DNA of 64,000 bases from the NCBI GenBank assembly GCA_937879855.1, contig CALFMO010000063.1:1-64000 (forward strand), in the 5' to 3' direction. The translations under genes and the position numbers were made by a program. The notes beneath the pieces were generated by a model that saw nothing but the letters and a program-made list of their open reading frames with translations, had not been told where the DNA came from and ran no database searches. Origin of the DNA: an uncultured Acidobacteriaceae bacterium. Lineage in GTDB: Bacteria > Acidobacteriota > Terriglobia > Terriglobales > Acidobacteriaceae. Shown here piece by piece: positions 17,327-27,509 of this stretch. Each line of letters starts with the position of its first letter. Within the stretch, counting starts at the first letter, position 1.

Positions 17327-19303
17327 TTAAGTTTGTGCGAATACGACGAAGCCGTTGGCGGGGATAACGATGTTTGCCGAGGCTGGGAAGCCATGCAGCG
17401 GCGGGCTGGATGCATTGATACCGCCGCCGTTACCGGCTACGATCGGGTTCACCCAATTGTCATAGACATCGCTGTTGAATACTTCCCGCCACGGACCGGG
17501 AAATGGGAATCCGACGCCGTAGTTGTACCAGGTATGTTCGGCGAGAGTAGCGACGACAATCACGTCCTGCGCGCTGCCCTCGAGCCAGCGATGAAATGCG
17601 ATTACGCGGTTCTGCTCGTGAACGTGAAACGCGTTCACGTTATCTCCGCGCAGCGCCGGGTAATTCCAGCGCAGCCGGATCAAATCCTGCGTAAAACGCA
17701 GATGATTCGCCCTGGCGGTATCGGTTCCTGCATTCAATCCAACCCACCAGATCAGATTCGATGAGGTGGGATCCCAACTCCATTGCTTATCCTCGAGAAA
17801 CTCCTGGCCCATGAAAATCTGCGGAATTCCGGGAGCGGTGAGCAATAAACCCGTTGCGAATCGCGAGCGGCTGCGCGCGTACCATGACTCGTGGTTCGAG
17901 CCATCGGCAAGGGCGGGGATGCGCAGGTCCGTGCCCACCTTCACGATGTCGTGATTCTCAACGCAAGGCACCGCCTGCCAAGCATGAGCGAATCCCTGAG
18001 GATAGAGGTTAGCGGCGATCGCATCGAAATTGATGGAGGCACTCTGGCCATACGAAGCCGCCTGCACTGCGTTACGAACGGCGCTGCGCAAACCATCGTG
18101 CTGCACTACGTCGAATCCGGCTCCTCCATTGCCGGTCGGGGCCACGATCGACGGCCAGCATTTTGGATAGTTGCCGACCTCGCCCGGCCAAAACTCAGCG
18201 TTTTGCAACAGCCGCGGCTTCACGTAGCGCAGCGTGCTGGTCAAGTCGCAGCAGAAAGTCCAACCCGAATCGCAATTCATCGAGATCAGATCGCTGATTT
18301 CGTCATAGCGAAATCCATCGACGTGAAATTCGCGGATGTAATACAGAGCGTTATTGATGAGGAACTGGCAGACATCGTTTTTCCAAAGCGCAAAAGAGAG
18401 CCCGCCGGTTCCCCTGTCCTGATCAGTGAAATATAGGCTATCGTTGTTGTTGCCGACATTTCTGGCGCGGTCCCAATAGTAGATGCAGTTATCGTCCAGC
18501 GCTCCCCTCACCGTGAATCCGCCGGCGTGGTTGTAGACTACGTCGAACGCGACCGCGATGCCGTAGACATGGCACAGATCGACCAGCGCTTTCAACTGAG
18601 CCGGGTCGGGAGTAATATCCTGCAGGCCAAGCGGTGAAAAGCCTTTGGCCGTCAGCAAAGTATTGATGGTGGCCAGGTACCCATTAAGGGCAGTGGGGTC
18701 GGTGACAATATAAGGAAAGTCCGGGGAAAACAAATCGGTCCCGTTGTAGCCCATCGATGGATCCGTCTCCATCTCATCGACGGGGAGCGGTTGCAGGACA
18801 TTGACCCCGAGCGCGACAAAATAGGGAATCTTCCCGATCACATCGAGGAACCCAGACGCGACGCCGGGCTTGCTGGGGTTGTACGTTCCAATGTGCAACT
18901 GGTAGATGATCATGTTGCTGAAGTCGGGCGTGACGAACGCCGAATCATGCCAGGGATATGCTGTACCGGAACGAATCAGGCTGTTGCAGTTGGGAAACGC
19001 CGAAGCTGGCGAAAGCTCTCGCGCATAAGGATCGCGCTTGTATCCGCTCCCTCCTGGCCCGACAACCCAAAAGCGGTAAGGATCACCTTCCTGGGCGGCG
19101 CCGACAAATCCTGTCCAATATCCATTCGCATCCTTCGCAAGCAGAAGGTTAGCGGTCTGTCCCGTCACCAACGAACCGCCGAAGGTGCCATTGATATAGA
19201 CAGCGCTAGCAAGTGGCGCCCATGCGCGAAACGTAGCGCCGCCTCCGCTGACCAGGTTTGCCCCCATGGGAGTATTCGGCGAGATATTTGCCTGAGAAAT
19301 CAT
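17327..19303 (-). CDS. GH13 family enzyme with CBM48-like domain (branching-enzyme or amylase type)
   Basis: This 658-aa protein opens with a CBM48-type beta-sandwich (about 18-115: GGGATFRAWAPLASAVYING, GDPYRFWVVGPG), then a GH13 barrel. The four conserved GH13 regions are visible: FDVVYNH (I), VDGFRYDEI with the nucleophile Asp (II), LLQNAEFWPGE with the acid/base Glu (III) and VENHDI (IV). A C-terminal beta domain follows. No signal peptide is seen, so it probably acts in the cytoplasm on alpha-glucans such as glycogen or maltodextrin. Branching enzyme, isoamylase or alpha-amylase cannot be separated by eye. Ribosome site GGAGGGAG precedes ATG 19303. It is not obviously in an operon. Confidence 0.88.
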   Translation of the reverse strand: MISQANISPNTPMGANLVSGGGATFRAWAPLASAVYINGTFGGSLVTGQTANLLLAKDANGYWTGFVGAAQEGDPYRFWVVGPGGSGYKRDPYARELSPASAFPNCNSLIRSGTAYPWHDSAFVTPDFSNMIIYQLHIGTYNPSKPGVASGFLDVIGKIPYFVALGVNVLQPLPVDEMETDPSMGYNGTDLFSPDFPYIVTDPTALNGYLATINTLLTAKGFSPLGLQDITPDPAQLKALVDLCHVYGIAVAFDVVYNHAGGFTVRGALDDNCIYYWDRARNVGNNNDSLYFTDQDRGTGGLSFALWKNDVCQFLINNALYYIREFHVDGFRYDEISDLISMNCDSGWTFCCDLTSTLRYVKPRLLQNAEFWPGEVGNYPKCWPSIVAPTGNGGAGFDVVQHDGLRSAVRNAVQAASYGQSASINFDAIAANLYPQGFAHAWQAVPCVENHDIVKVGTDLRIPALADGSNHESWYARSRSRFATGLLLTAPGIPQIFMGQEFLEDKQWSWDPTSSNLIWWVGLNAGTDTARANHLRFTQDLIRLRWNYPALRGDNVNAFHVHEQNRVIAFHRWLEGSAQDVIVVATLAEHTWYNYGVGFPFPGPWREVFNSDVYDNWVNPIVAGNGGGINASSPPLHGFPASANIVIPANGFVVFAQT

Positions 19304-19398
19304 GAGGGGCTCCCTCCTAGGGGTTATGACAGCGCTCAGTCAAATCGTCGATCCAGGACCTTTTCCTAGTTGATACATTTTCCCAAGGTTCGATGGTG

Positions 19399-21245
19399 TT
19401 ACTTGAGAGACGTCAGCCCTGGTTGAAGCCACGAGAAAAGAAAGCCAGCCATTTCGGGAAAAACAGTGGTCAATAGACCAAGCAAAGGAGCCGCACCAAA
19501 TCCAATGATCTTGACCCAGAATTCCGAGCCTAACTCTCCTGGCTTTGTGTTGGTTATGTGGCTCAACGTGGCATCTCTGTGCATGTCTGCGTAGACGAAC
19601 ACTATGACTGCGCCGAATATTACAAACAATGAGAGCATGACTCCGCTGAGTGCCGGCCGGGGATCGAAAGGATAGTTTGATAAGGCTATTGTTGCGGCAA
19701 CGAAGAGAAACAGCGCAGCCAAGGCTATTGTCCGAATTCGCCCCAACATAATTTGAGCGAATCCCAGGTATGTGAGACATGTAAGCTCTTCAGCGTTCCG
19801 AATGTGTTCTTGAGTCGCCTCCGGGAGAGGTTGTTTACGCTCACCCTTATCGCCGTCAGGCTGGACTAGGATGAGGGAGTACTTTTCTTTTCTCCATGCG
19901 GGGACCAGAAGATGCGTCAGGACCCGGCCAGCGGTTGCGGCAATCCGTTCTTGAAGCTCTTCGAACTGCCGCAAGCCGGCAGCCTTTGGATTGCGATAAT
20001 TGAGCGAATACCACTTTACAAAGACTACACCCGCATTTCGAGTCGCATCGACTGCCGCCAAACAATCCTCCGCACCTTGACGTTCGATGTCCACGAGATT
20101 AGGGTGTGCGACGACGAATTCCTGCAATGACGTATGAAGGTGGTTCAAAGACTCGAGCTGTCGCGATAGCAGCTTGTATCGTACGTCGAGAACATTCCCG
20201 CTCATTTTCCAGACTGTTCCCCATGAGAATCCCCGGAGAGCTCCTAGCGTGCGCCGCAACGGCATGCGATCGAGAAAAACAAGGAGCTGCCGCAAGCGGC
20301 TCCACGTCCACCAGAGCTGCCAGGCGGCGCCAAGAATTAAGCTGAAGCAAAAGTCCAGCCAGAGGCAGAAGATATATGCATACATTGTAGCTCCCAAGCT
20401 CCGAACTGGCACCTCACCCACGACAAGGGTGACAAGCATAAATAGGATGAAAAACAAAATAAAAATGAAGAACAGAGTGCCACCAGCCAATGGAGTCGCC
20501 GCAGCCTCGGCCGGTTCGGCGGCATATTCCCGGCTAAACATGGGCAGAACCTCCAACTCCTGATCTTTAGCCTTATCGTTGTCTTTATTATGAATGGTGA
20601 TGAGCAAGTGCTCTCTCCGAGGAAGAAGGGGCCGATCGGGGCCGAACAACGCGAGACCGTGCAGCGAATACCAGAACCAGATATATAGTCCAAAGGTCAA
20701 GGACAAGAAGGGGACAAGCGGAGACGCGCCGCTGGTAAGACTCATCGAGCGCCAGTAGACCGGAACGCGATTCGCGAGGGTAAGCGCATTTTCGATTGGA
20801 TAAACCCAGGCACGCACAGACACGACAAGCAATAAGGAAATCGCGATAACAAACAGAATCAGGATCCATCGAAACCGTGTGTCGCTATGGCTCCCGCGGT
20901 GTCGATTCGCAGCGTCTTCGTTCAGCCGTCTGGTAACGACAATATTGGTGACCATTGAGAGTCCTGCGACAGCCCAGACAAGAAAACCAAGCTGTGAACC
21001 TGCGAGGAATTAGGAGGGAGACCTGGTGTCCACGAAAAAATTCCGCAGCCCCAACCTGCGAGAAGGGCCATTAGTGCAATCAGGAAACTCCCCATAAGTA
21101 TGAGCGAGCGGTGTCGCCAACCGTAAGTGGCGAAGTGCGCCCGGAACGCCGGTTTGGCGGTAAAGGATGCGTAGCGGCAGCACCATGCATGAAAAAGCGC
21201 CAATCCTAATAATAAGGTTAGAAATAACTTCATGCTCAGGGGCAT
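19399..21245 (-). pseudogene. Multi-pass membrane protein, frameshifted
   Basis: The main frame (19399-20955) encodes 518 aa with about seven hydrophobic helices, for example WILILFVIAISLLLVVSV, LFFIFILFFILFMLVTLVVG and LAALFLFVAATIALSNY, plus a charged cytoplasmic middle (residues about 230-380). A separate frame upstream (20922-21245) encodes two more helices (MKLFLTLLLGLALFHAW and SLILMGSFLIALMALLAGW). The two join at about 21005-21010: the sensible continuation (GSQLGFLVWAVAGLS) sits in the main frame before its ATG, and adding one T to AATTCC would connect them. I do not recognise the family. The upstream frame stays coding-like without a start to about 21400, so more 5' sequence may also be lost. 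Confidence 0.6.
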
Positions 21246-22217
21246 CGGCGGCCAGTCCGGCCAATCCCGTGCTCTCGGTCCCGGTCCGTGCGAACCGAGG
21301 AGAGCTTCGCGGATGAAATCAGCCTGGCTAGGCGGCCCAAGCGTGTGATCATTTAACGCCTGCCAATGGCCAAGAGCCGCACCGTAATTCTTAATTCAGA
21401 TCTCCTTTTTCAAAGGGGACAGGACGCCTTAGCCCTCAGTGGTACTGTGCGGACCAAGCAAGGCGAGCCATATCTTCCGCTTCCCGATTACGCTCCACCG
21501 TCGCGAGAGCTCCTTCGCTGAAGTCCACGCACTATGCGACTGGTTCTGAGTAGCCGTTATTTTTGGTTCCGCGAAGCGAAACTCAGTAGCTGATGCCGAA
21601 TGCCAATCTGTTCACCCAGATACGTAATGTTGTCGAGTGCTGGCGCCGGAGGCTACCTGCTGGACCAGCGACAATCCTCCGCTTCTCTGCGCTGCTTCGC
21701 CGTTGCGGCTGGACTGCACGTGTCGATTCACTCTTCGCCGTGATTACTTCCGGCACTTGCCGCGAAGTGTCCATTTCTGCTCAAAGCGGACACCTATCCC
21801 CAAGTGTCCACTTCGCGAGAATGGCTCTCTTTCAGGTGATTGTCGAGACGGTCACAACCGGAGCTTACGAAACGGCGGACACAGCCAAGGAAAACCTATA
21901 GCCTATTGGGACTCCGCTACCCGCAGAGATGGCGATTTATTGTGAACCATTCTTGGGAAGGCTGCGCGCAATGGGTTCATCCCACCGCTAGTCTTGAGGC
22001 CCGCCCGATCCTATCACTTCGAATGGCGGAAATAGAACCGAAACCCAAATACCAACAGGTCGGATCGACACTGGAATGGAGTCCGTTTACACTGCACGCA
22101 TTTGCGGGCCGCCAATCCAGAATTGGGTTTTGGATAAATCCACCATCTGTGTGGAACGCGATTCACTCAGTTATTTTGTCATCGGCACGGAGTATGCGAT
22201 GGTGAATCCCAAACAAC
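21246..22217. other. About 970 bp: remnant of the membrane gene plus an inverted-repeat cluster
   Basis: Up to about 21400 the minus strand still reads plausibly as protein in the frame of the membrane remnant (YGAALGHWQALND, then PPSQADFIREALLGSHG) but has no start codon. From 21761 to 21817 lies a cluster of GTGTCC / GGACAC half-sites, listed separately. The remainder, to the stop of the next gene, has only weak frames (21593-21901, 21840-22205). Confidence 0.45.
21761..21817. promoter_or_regulatory. Inverted-repeat cluster of GTGTCC / GGACAC half-sites
   Basis: Three half-sites occur: GTGTCC at 21767-21772, GGACAC at 21788-21793 and GTGTCC at 21804-21809. In addition CGCGAAGTG (21761-21769) is a perfect inverted copy of CACTTCGCG (21809-21817). 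This is operator-like, yet no clear gene starts nearby on either strand. I have an unchecked memory of similar elements upstream of acidobacterial permease genes, so this may be an orphan control region left after a gene was lost. Confidence 0.35.
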
Positions 22218-23777
22218 TCAGGATAGCGGAATCATATACGTGAGTACGAACCCAAATTTTCTTACCCATTTGTTCTGGGTCGGCAATGTGCTTGGCGCAT
22301 TTGCACCTAGCGAAGAACCCACGGTGATGCCGTCGATTAGCCGAGATTCACGTCCAAAATGGACAGCAGGGGTGAGCAGGACATCCATGAGACGAAGCGA
22401 GATTCCCGTATCGAAGTCTGCCGATTTGGTTGTGAGATTGGCTCCAATTCCACCGCTTACAAGAAGTGAGCACCCGAGTCGACAATAAGAGTCAAACTTT
22501 CGTAGATGCGGGATTACATAGCTCCCCAGGACTTCAGGTGCCATCACAGACAGGTGTGTGTCGCTCTCCGTTACAAGGGATAGAGCATTGCCGCTACTGT
22601 TGAGAACTGTAGCGCCGTTCTGAACTTGCGGAGTGCTGGCAAACGTTCGATAAACAAGATTTGAGAATCCGAGGCCTGCTGAAAAGACTATGTTGTACGA
22701 AGTTGGGCTGGCGGTCCACGTTGCTATACTGCTGCTGGTTTTACTTATAATCTCAACACCTGTGATCGTGACTGTTGCTGCGGTTAGACGTGGAACATCG
22801 AAATAATAAAACTGGCTATTTGCGTTGTCCGGAATTGACAGCAGTAGTACGTACGACTGTTGCAATGTCGCTTGCGCCGTCTGAATGTTTCCTATCGCGT
22901 TCTTGATCTCACCGTCGCTAGAAATGTATGAGGAATATGTTGTCGGGTTCTTTGCGATATACGTATCAAACTGATTGAAGGTGGCAAGTGGAGGGATAAG
23001 ACGTAAAGCATCCGTTATCGCCGTGGTGACTAGCGCTTTTTGGTAAGCGAAACTGTCAGATTGCGATATCTCAGCGTGATCTGGATTGATCGGGTGTGCG
23101 GGTGAGCAGGTGTAAGCAGTGGTCGGCGCAGGGTTAAGGTGCTCCAGTGGCGTAGAGGGCACGGCGATCTGATAGCTCTCAAGGCAAGCCAAAGCAGCAT
23201 TAGCATGGTTGATGGACGCCTGGATAGAGTCTATTTGATCGACAAGCTGACTTTGACAGGTACCGACATCGAAGAGGGGAGAAGTGGGATTGCAGGCTAC
23301 TAGGCTGGCAAAAGCCGCGTACGCAGCAATGTGTGTCGCTGGAGCCAATGTGATCGCCTGGAGCGGATTGACCGCATTCTTGAGAATGTCGTTCCCTGGA
23401 CTTGGAGGAACGATCTTTGCGAAGACAACAGCAGGTAGCAAGATTTCGTTTGGGCGCGGATGCCAAACCCTCACTAATATACGAGTTCCCGCATGAACGA
23501 CAAGTGCCGGGGGAGCAACCTCCGCCGCTCGATCAATATCCCAGTAACAAACGCCTGAAGGCCGTGCGCCAAGACTCATGATCTCTGCCGGACCATCTGG
23601 ATATGCCGCTTGCGCTACGGCGCGACATCTGACTAACTGACGGCTATTCAGCCAGCCGTAGAACTGGGCATCGGTCAAGTTAGCAGTCTTCATATATTGT
23701 TGTGCATGAGTCGTGGCTGGAAGCATGATTTCAAGCAGCAGGCTACAAATAAACGCAAAACGGGCGCGGTACTTCAT
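22218..23777 (-). CDS. Large secreted protein of unknown function, 519 aa
   Basis: A clear signal peptide (FAFICSLLLEIMLPATTHAQ) starts at ATG 23777, preceded by AAAGGAGCC as ribosome site. The mature part has a PDGPAEIMSLGARPSGVCYW region, a helical middle (about 165-300, with DQIDSIQASINHANAALACL) and a beta-rich C-terminal third with a regular alternating pattern (SYNIVFSAGLGFSNLVYRTF, later FGFVLTYMIPLS). The end, finishing in a short aromatic-hydrophobic strand, would suit an outer-membrane beta-barrel or a periplasmic beta domain. Cysteines come in pairs that could form disulfides. I recognise no family. No operon partner is evident. Confidence 0.75.
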   Translation of the reverse strand: MKYRARFAFICSLLLEIMLPATTHAQQYMKTANLTDAQFYGWLNSRQLVRCRAVAQAAYPDGPAEIMSLGARPSGVCYWDIDRAAEVAPPALVVHAGTRILVRVWHPRPNEILLPAVVFAKIVPPSPGNDILKNAVNPLQAITLAPATHIAAYAAFASLVACNPTSPLFDVGTCQSQLVDQIDSIQASINHANAALACLESYQIAVPSTPLEHLNPAPTTAYTCSPAHPINPDHAEISQSDSFAYQKALVTTAITDALRLIPPLATFNQFDTYIAKNPTTYSSYISSDGEIKNAIGNIQTAQATLQQSYVLLLSIPDNANSQFYYFDVPRLTAATVTITGVEIISKTSSSIATWTASPTSYNIVFSAGLGFSNLVYRTFASTPQVQNGATVLNSSGNALSLVTESDTHLSVMAPEVLGSYVIPHLRKFDSYCRLGCSLLVSGGIGANLTTKSADFDTGISLRLMDVLLTPAVHFGRESRLIDGITVGSSLGANAPSTLPTQNKWVRKFGFVLTYMIPLS

Positions 23778-24587
23778 GGCAGGCTCCTTTGAAAAAATCG
23801 TCGCTTTGACTATTATCGAAAACCTGAGTTTTTACAGGCTCACTCCAGCGCTGCGCATAGCATTTTCACCGGAGCGGAGTACCAAGGGGAAGGGAACTGC
23901 ATATTAGGTCAGACGGACGAAGGAGCTACAATTCCATAAGTTTTGTTACGAATTCCGAACTGGAATTATCGCACGCTCTTCCCGTTATTGAACACGCCAG
24001 CGTATAAGCTGGTCCGGGACGTTGCATTTCTTGGAAACGAAGAACAATTCCTTCTTGTGAATAGCAAGCGAATGTCTACGAATTCTCAGATCACGCGGAT
24101 CGGGCTTACCACGGCGATGAGTATCTATTCGGGAACACCCCCAGCGTTAGTGAACTCACTTCCCAAAAATGATCTTTCCCAGCAATCAATCGAGTTGACT
24201 GATTTCTCGCGCGGAATTGCCATGGCTGCCCTCGATTGGATGAAGCATATTGTTTCATTAATGAAACGCAACTAAACCTATCTTGACGTTGTGTCCGCAC
24301 CTTAAATAACATGTCGCGAATCAGTGCCTGTAAACAGTTGCGGAAGCTAAAGCCTGCATCTTTCCGACGGTTCCAAGATAGGGGCAAGGAATGTATTACT
24401 CGAAGGCGTTGCGGATTTCGACGGATTCCTCTAGCACGATCTCCGATGTAGAAGGAAATGCGCAGAGGGGATGCCAAAGGAATTGGGCTCGACTTGAGCT
24501 ATTTCGCCTTGGGCATCATTCTTGTTTAAATTGTGGACGCGAGACGGAGGCTTTGGACTCTTCGAAGAGTGTCTATGAAGGTGCTTA
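23778..24587. other. 810-bp upstream region of the GH94-like gene with operator and promoter
   Basis: No gene is supported. A 110-codon frame at 23943-24275 has no ribosome site, and its end overlaps the palindromic operator at 24252-24267, so I treat it as chance. The operator and a likely promoter (24283-24312) are listed separately; they leave a leader of roughly 270 bp before the ATG at 24588. Confidence 0.5.
24242..24312 (+). promoter_or_regulatory. Operator (GAAGC, GTTTCA-N4-TGAAAC) and promoter of the GH94-like gene
   Basis: A perfect 16-bp palindrome GTTTCATTAATGAAAC spans 24252-24267. A further half-site, GAAGC (24242-24246), lies five bases before it, giving the three-part spacing seen elsewhere in the cluster. 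Fifteen bases downstream is a -35 box TTGACG (24283-24288), then 18 bases and TAACAT (24307-24312). The palindrome upstream of -35 suits an activator, or a repressor that blocks polymerase access. Confidence 0.6.
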
Positions 24588-27434
24588 ATGGATCGTCGTC
24601 GATTTCTTAACGCTCTCGGGGGACTTGCCTTCGGGGGAATGTCCGTTCGTAGTTTACGCTCCGTCGCAGCCATCCCAGTTCCATGGGCAATCAACAATGA
24701 TGTGCTTCAACCGTCTAAGCCTTATGGTTCCGGGCACTTTGGCGAGTGGATCGAAGATCAGTTTGGACTCCCTGCCTATTTATACACTTGTGACCAGACG
24801 ATAGATCCTAAAGCTGTCAGCCCTGTTTATAAGGTATGGCGTTCTCCTACGGATCATTCGCACCAAGTCGGCAACGATCGAGTTATCGCTGTCGCCTCGA
24901 ATTATGGCCATGTGCAAGTCCGGCAGGATGAGGGAGCGCCGAAGTTTCTTAATGACTACTCTCCTCAGCGCAGCCAGTACGGTGGCGGGATCGGCTATTT
25001 GACCGATGGCAAAGTTGTATTAAGCACGTTCTATCCCGGCAACGCCGAAACCTTTGAGCGGATATTTGGAATGGGCTACTTCCAAAAGAAAGTCACAGGC
25101 GGTAATTACTCTGTCGATCAAATAGTCTTCGCGCCGTTCGGTGACGATCCTTTGATCATCAGCCAGGTCACAATCAAACATCGCGGCAGGTCGGCCGCGG
25201 ATCTCCGTTGGGTGGAATACTGGGGCTGCCAACAGTATCAGTTCTCTTACCGCTCGTTCCTGCAGGCCAGCATTGAAGGTGCGATAGGCAGGACTCCGGA
25301 ACTGCGCCGTAAGTTTGCGGACCGGTTTGCACATCGATTCCATGTTTTGGATGGCAACGCCGGGCTGTTGGAGTCCAAACATTTTCTGGGGCGCTCCGCC
25401 GAGGACGAGTTAGCATGGCGAGATGTGCCACGTCTTGCGACCCAATGGGAGGGATGGTTAACCGAACCCGCCAAACCACCGAACGATGAAGTTACGATGG
25501 AAGATATTACACCGCCGCCGACATTTCTCGTTTCCTTGGATGCCCCAGCTGACGGTTGGGCGACTAGCGGCGAGAGTTTCTTCGGCGCAGGCGGCGTACA
25601 TCAACCTGCAGGTCTCGGTCGCGGCCTGGGTAGGGACGTGACCGCCACTGGTCCTGAGAGTGTCTTGCTGCTGGAGCGGCGCTTGCATCTTGCTCCGGGC
25701 GAGAGCCGCACGCTTTACTTTGCCTACGGGTACCTCCCCGAGGGATTCGAACTCAAATCATTGCTGCAGAAGTATCAATCAGACACCGATAAACTCTGGG
25801 AGGGCTCATGTCATGCTTGGAAAGCGGATGGTCCGCGGCTTCGCGTGGATTCCGAACCCTGGGCCGAACGCGAGGTCTCCTGGCACCACTACTATCTTCG
25901 AAGCAATCTTACCTACGACAGTTTCTTTCGAGAGCACATGCTCACGCAAGGGGCGGGCTATTCGTATCTCTACGGGACCAATGACGCCCCCGAGGATCCG
26001 TTGCAACAAACTTTACCTTTGGTGTTTGGCTTTCCAGCGATGGTCAAAGAAGTCTTGCGTTATACGCTCAAGGAGGTGCAGCCGGACGGCCGCATCCCAT
26101 ACGGAATTGTGGGTCACGGAACCCTTATGCCGACACGCCAGCTTAACAGTAGCTATGAGTTATGGCTGCTCTTACTGGCGAGCGAGTATGTCCTGGGCAC
26201 ACGCGATGCAGCCTTTCTGGATGAGCGCATTCCAACCTATCCGATCTATGGACCCACAGCCGGCCAAGATACTGTGCGCAACCTTTTGGCTCGTTGCTAT
26301 CGCCACCTCGTAGAAAAAACCGGGACCGGCGAGCATGGTCTGATTCAGCTTCTGAACGGCGACTGGAACGACAGTCTTGCCATGTGGCATACGTTGTTGC
26401 CGAAGCATCGAATGGGAGAAATCGTTCCTGGCACTGAGAGCGTCCTCAACTCTGCCATGGCGGGGTATGTTTTTGAGCATTATGCGCGGTTGCTTAGCTA
26501 TACCGGCGAGACGGACTCGGCGGCTGAGGCCCGGCGCCGGGCCGAGATGCAGCGGCAGGCGTTGCGCGCCCAATGGACAGGTCGATGGTTCCGACGGGCA
26601 TGGCTCACACGTGAAGCGGGTTGGTTAGGCAATGAGCAAATATGGTTGGAGCCGCAGTCTTGGGCCATCATTGGGGGCGCGGCAACGCCCGAGCAAGTGG
26701 ATGTGCTGGTCCCGGCGGTCGATCAATTACTGCGCCGACCTTCGCCCATTGGGGCCATGGACGTGGATAAGGTTGAGCCGGCGGCAATTATGGGCAAGGA
26801 CGGCGGGGTCTGGCCGTCTCTCAACGGTATTTTGGCCTGGGCGCTGTCCCGGGTAGACGGAAAAATGGCTTGGGATGAGTGGAAGAAGAACTCGCTCGCA
26901 TGCCACGCCACCGCCTATCCCGACCTCTGGTACGGCATCTGGAGTGGTCCGGACGTGTATAACTCAATTCTCTCCAAATATCCCGGGCAGACCTATTTCA
27001 ACGGAGCTCTTCTCGGCCCTGACGCCAGCAAAGCAGCTGATTCCCTGGAGGGCAATCCCAACGGGACCGATTTTCCGGTCATGAACATGCACTCGCACTC
27101 GGAGCAGCTGTATGGTGTAGCAAAGTTGCTAGGGATCGAATTTACCGAACGGGGAGTGACTCTGGCTCCGGTTCTGCCTTTTGACGCTTACCGCTTCCGC
27201 TCGCCACTAATAGGAGTGGAAAAGTCGAGCGAAGGGTATGAAGGCTGGTACAACCCTTCCGTCGCAGGCACGTGGACTATCGTCTTGCGCTTGCCGGCCA
27301 TAGAGGCCGAAAAGGTAAATCATCTCGAAGTTGGTGGGATGCCCCAAGCTCTCACGCGTACGGCGGAAGGAGCTTTCGAGCTTCGCGGTGCCAGTAGACC
27401 TGGCAAACCACTGAGCTGGTCCGTCGGGATATAG
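24588..27434 (+). CDS. Secreted GH94-like glycoside phosphorylase or hydrolase, 948 aa
   Basis: The N-terminus MDRRRFLNALGGLAFGG is a Tat-like signal, implying export of a folded protein. A beta-sandwich domain follows (about 40-400; GGGIGYLTDGKVVLSTFYPG, GDDPLIISQVTIKHRG), then a helical (alpha/alpha)6 domain with LLNGDWNDSLAMW, the segment that carries the catalytic Asp in GH94 and related families, and a C-terminal beta domain. Length and order fit GH94 (cellobiose/cellodextrin phosphorylase group). An exported phosphorylase would be unusual, so it may be a hydrolase with the same fold. It is followed by a DUF4432 gene 75 bp downstream. An operator and promoter lie upstream at 24242-24312. 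Confidence 0.8.
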   Translation: MDRRRFLNALGGLAFGGMSVRSLRSVAAIPVPWAINNDVLQPSKPYGSGHFGEWIEDQFGLPAYLYTCDQTIDPKAVSPVYKVWRSPTDHSHQVGNDRVIAVASNYGHVQVRQDEGAPKFLNDYSPQRSQYGGGIGYLTDGKVVLSTFYPGNAETFERIFGMGYFQKKVTGGNYSVDQIVFAPFGDDPLIISQVTIKHRGRSAADLRWVEYWGCQQYQFSYRSFLQASIEGAIGRTPELRRKFADRFAHRFHVLDGNAGLLESKHFLGRSAEDELAWRDVPRLATQWEGWLTEPAKPPNDEVTMEDITPPPTFLVSLDAPADGWATSGESFFGAGGVHQPAGLGRGLGRDVTATGPESVLLLERRLHLAPGESRTLYFAYGYLPEGFELKSLLQKYQSDTDKLWEGSCHAWKADGPRLRVDSEPWAEREVSWHHYYLRSNLTYDSFFREHMLTQGAGYSYLYGTNDAPEDPLQQTLPLVFGFPAMVKEVLRYTLKEVQPDGRIPYGIVGHGTLMPTRQLNSSYELWLLLLASEYVLGTRDAAFLDERIPTYPIYGPTAGQDTVRNLLARCYRHLVEKTGTGEHGLIQLLNGDWNDSLAMWHTLLPKHRMGEIVPGTESVLNSAMAGYVFEHYARLLSYTGETDSAAEARRRAEMQRQALRAQWTGRWFRRAWLTREAGWLGNEQIWLEPQSWAIIGGAATPEQVDVLVPAVDQLLRRPSPIGAMDVDKVEPAAIMGKDGGVWPSLNGILAWALSRVDGKMAWDEWKKNSLACHATAYPDLWYGIWSGPDVYNSILSKYPGQTYFNGALLGPDASKAADSLEGNPNGTDFPVMNMHSHSEQLYGVAKLLGIEFTERGVTLAPVLPFDAYRFRSPLIGVEKSSEGYEGWYNPSVAGTWTIVLRLPAIEAEKVNHLEVGGMPQALTRTAEGAFELRGASRPGKPLSWSVGI

Positions 27435-27509
27435 CTGAATTGTAAAGCACCTTCGAGACGTGAAGATGAAGACATAGTCAGAGATAGCTGACCGAGCGAC
27501 GTCGGTTGC

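Noticed and set aside
23943..24275. 110-codon open frame upstream of the GH94-like gene
   Set aside because: It has no ribosome site or family resemblance, and its 3' end runs through the perfect palindromic operator; regulatory DNA is the better reading.
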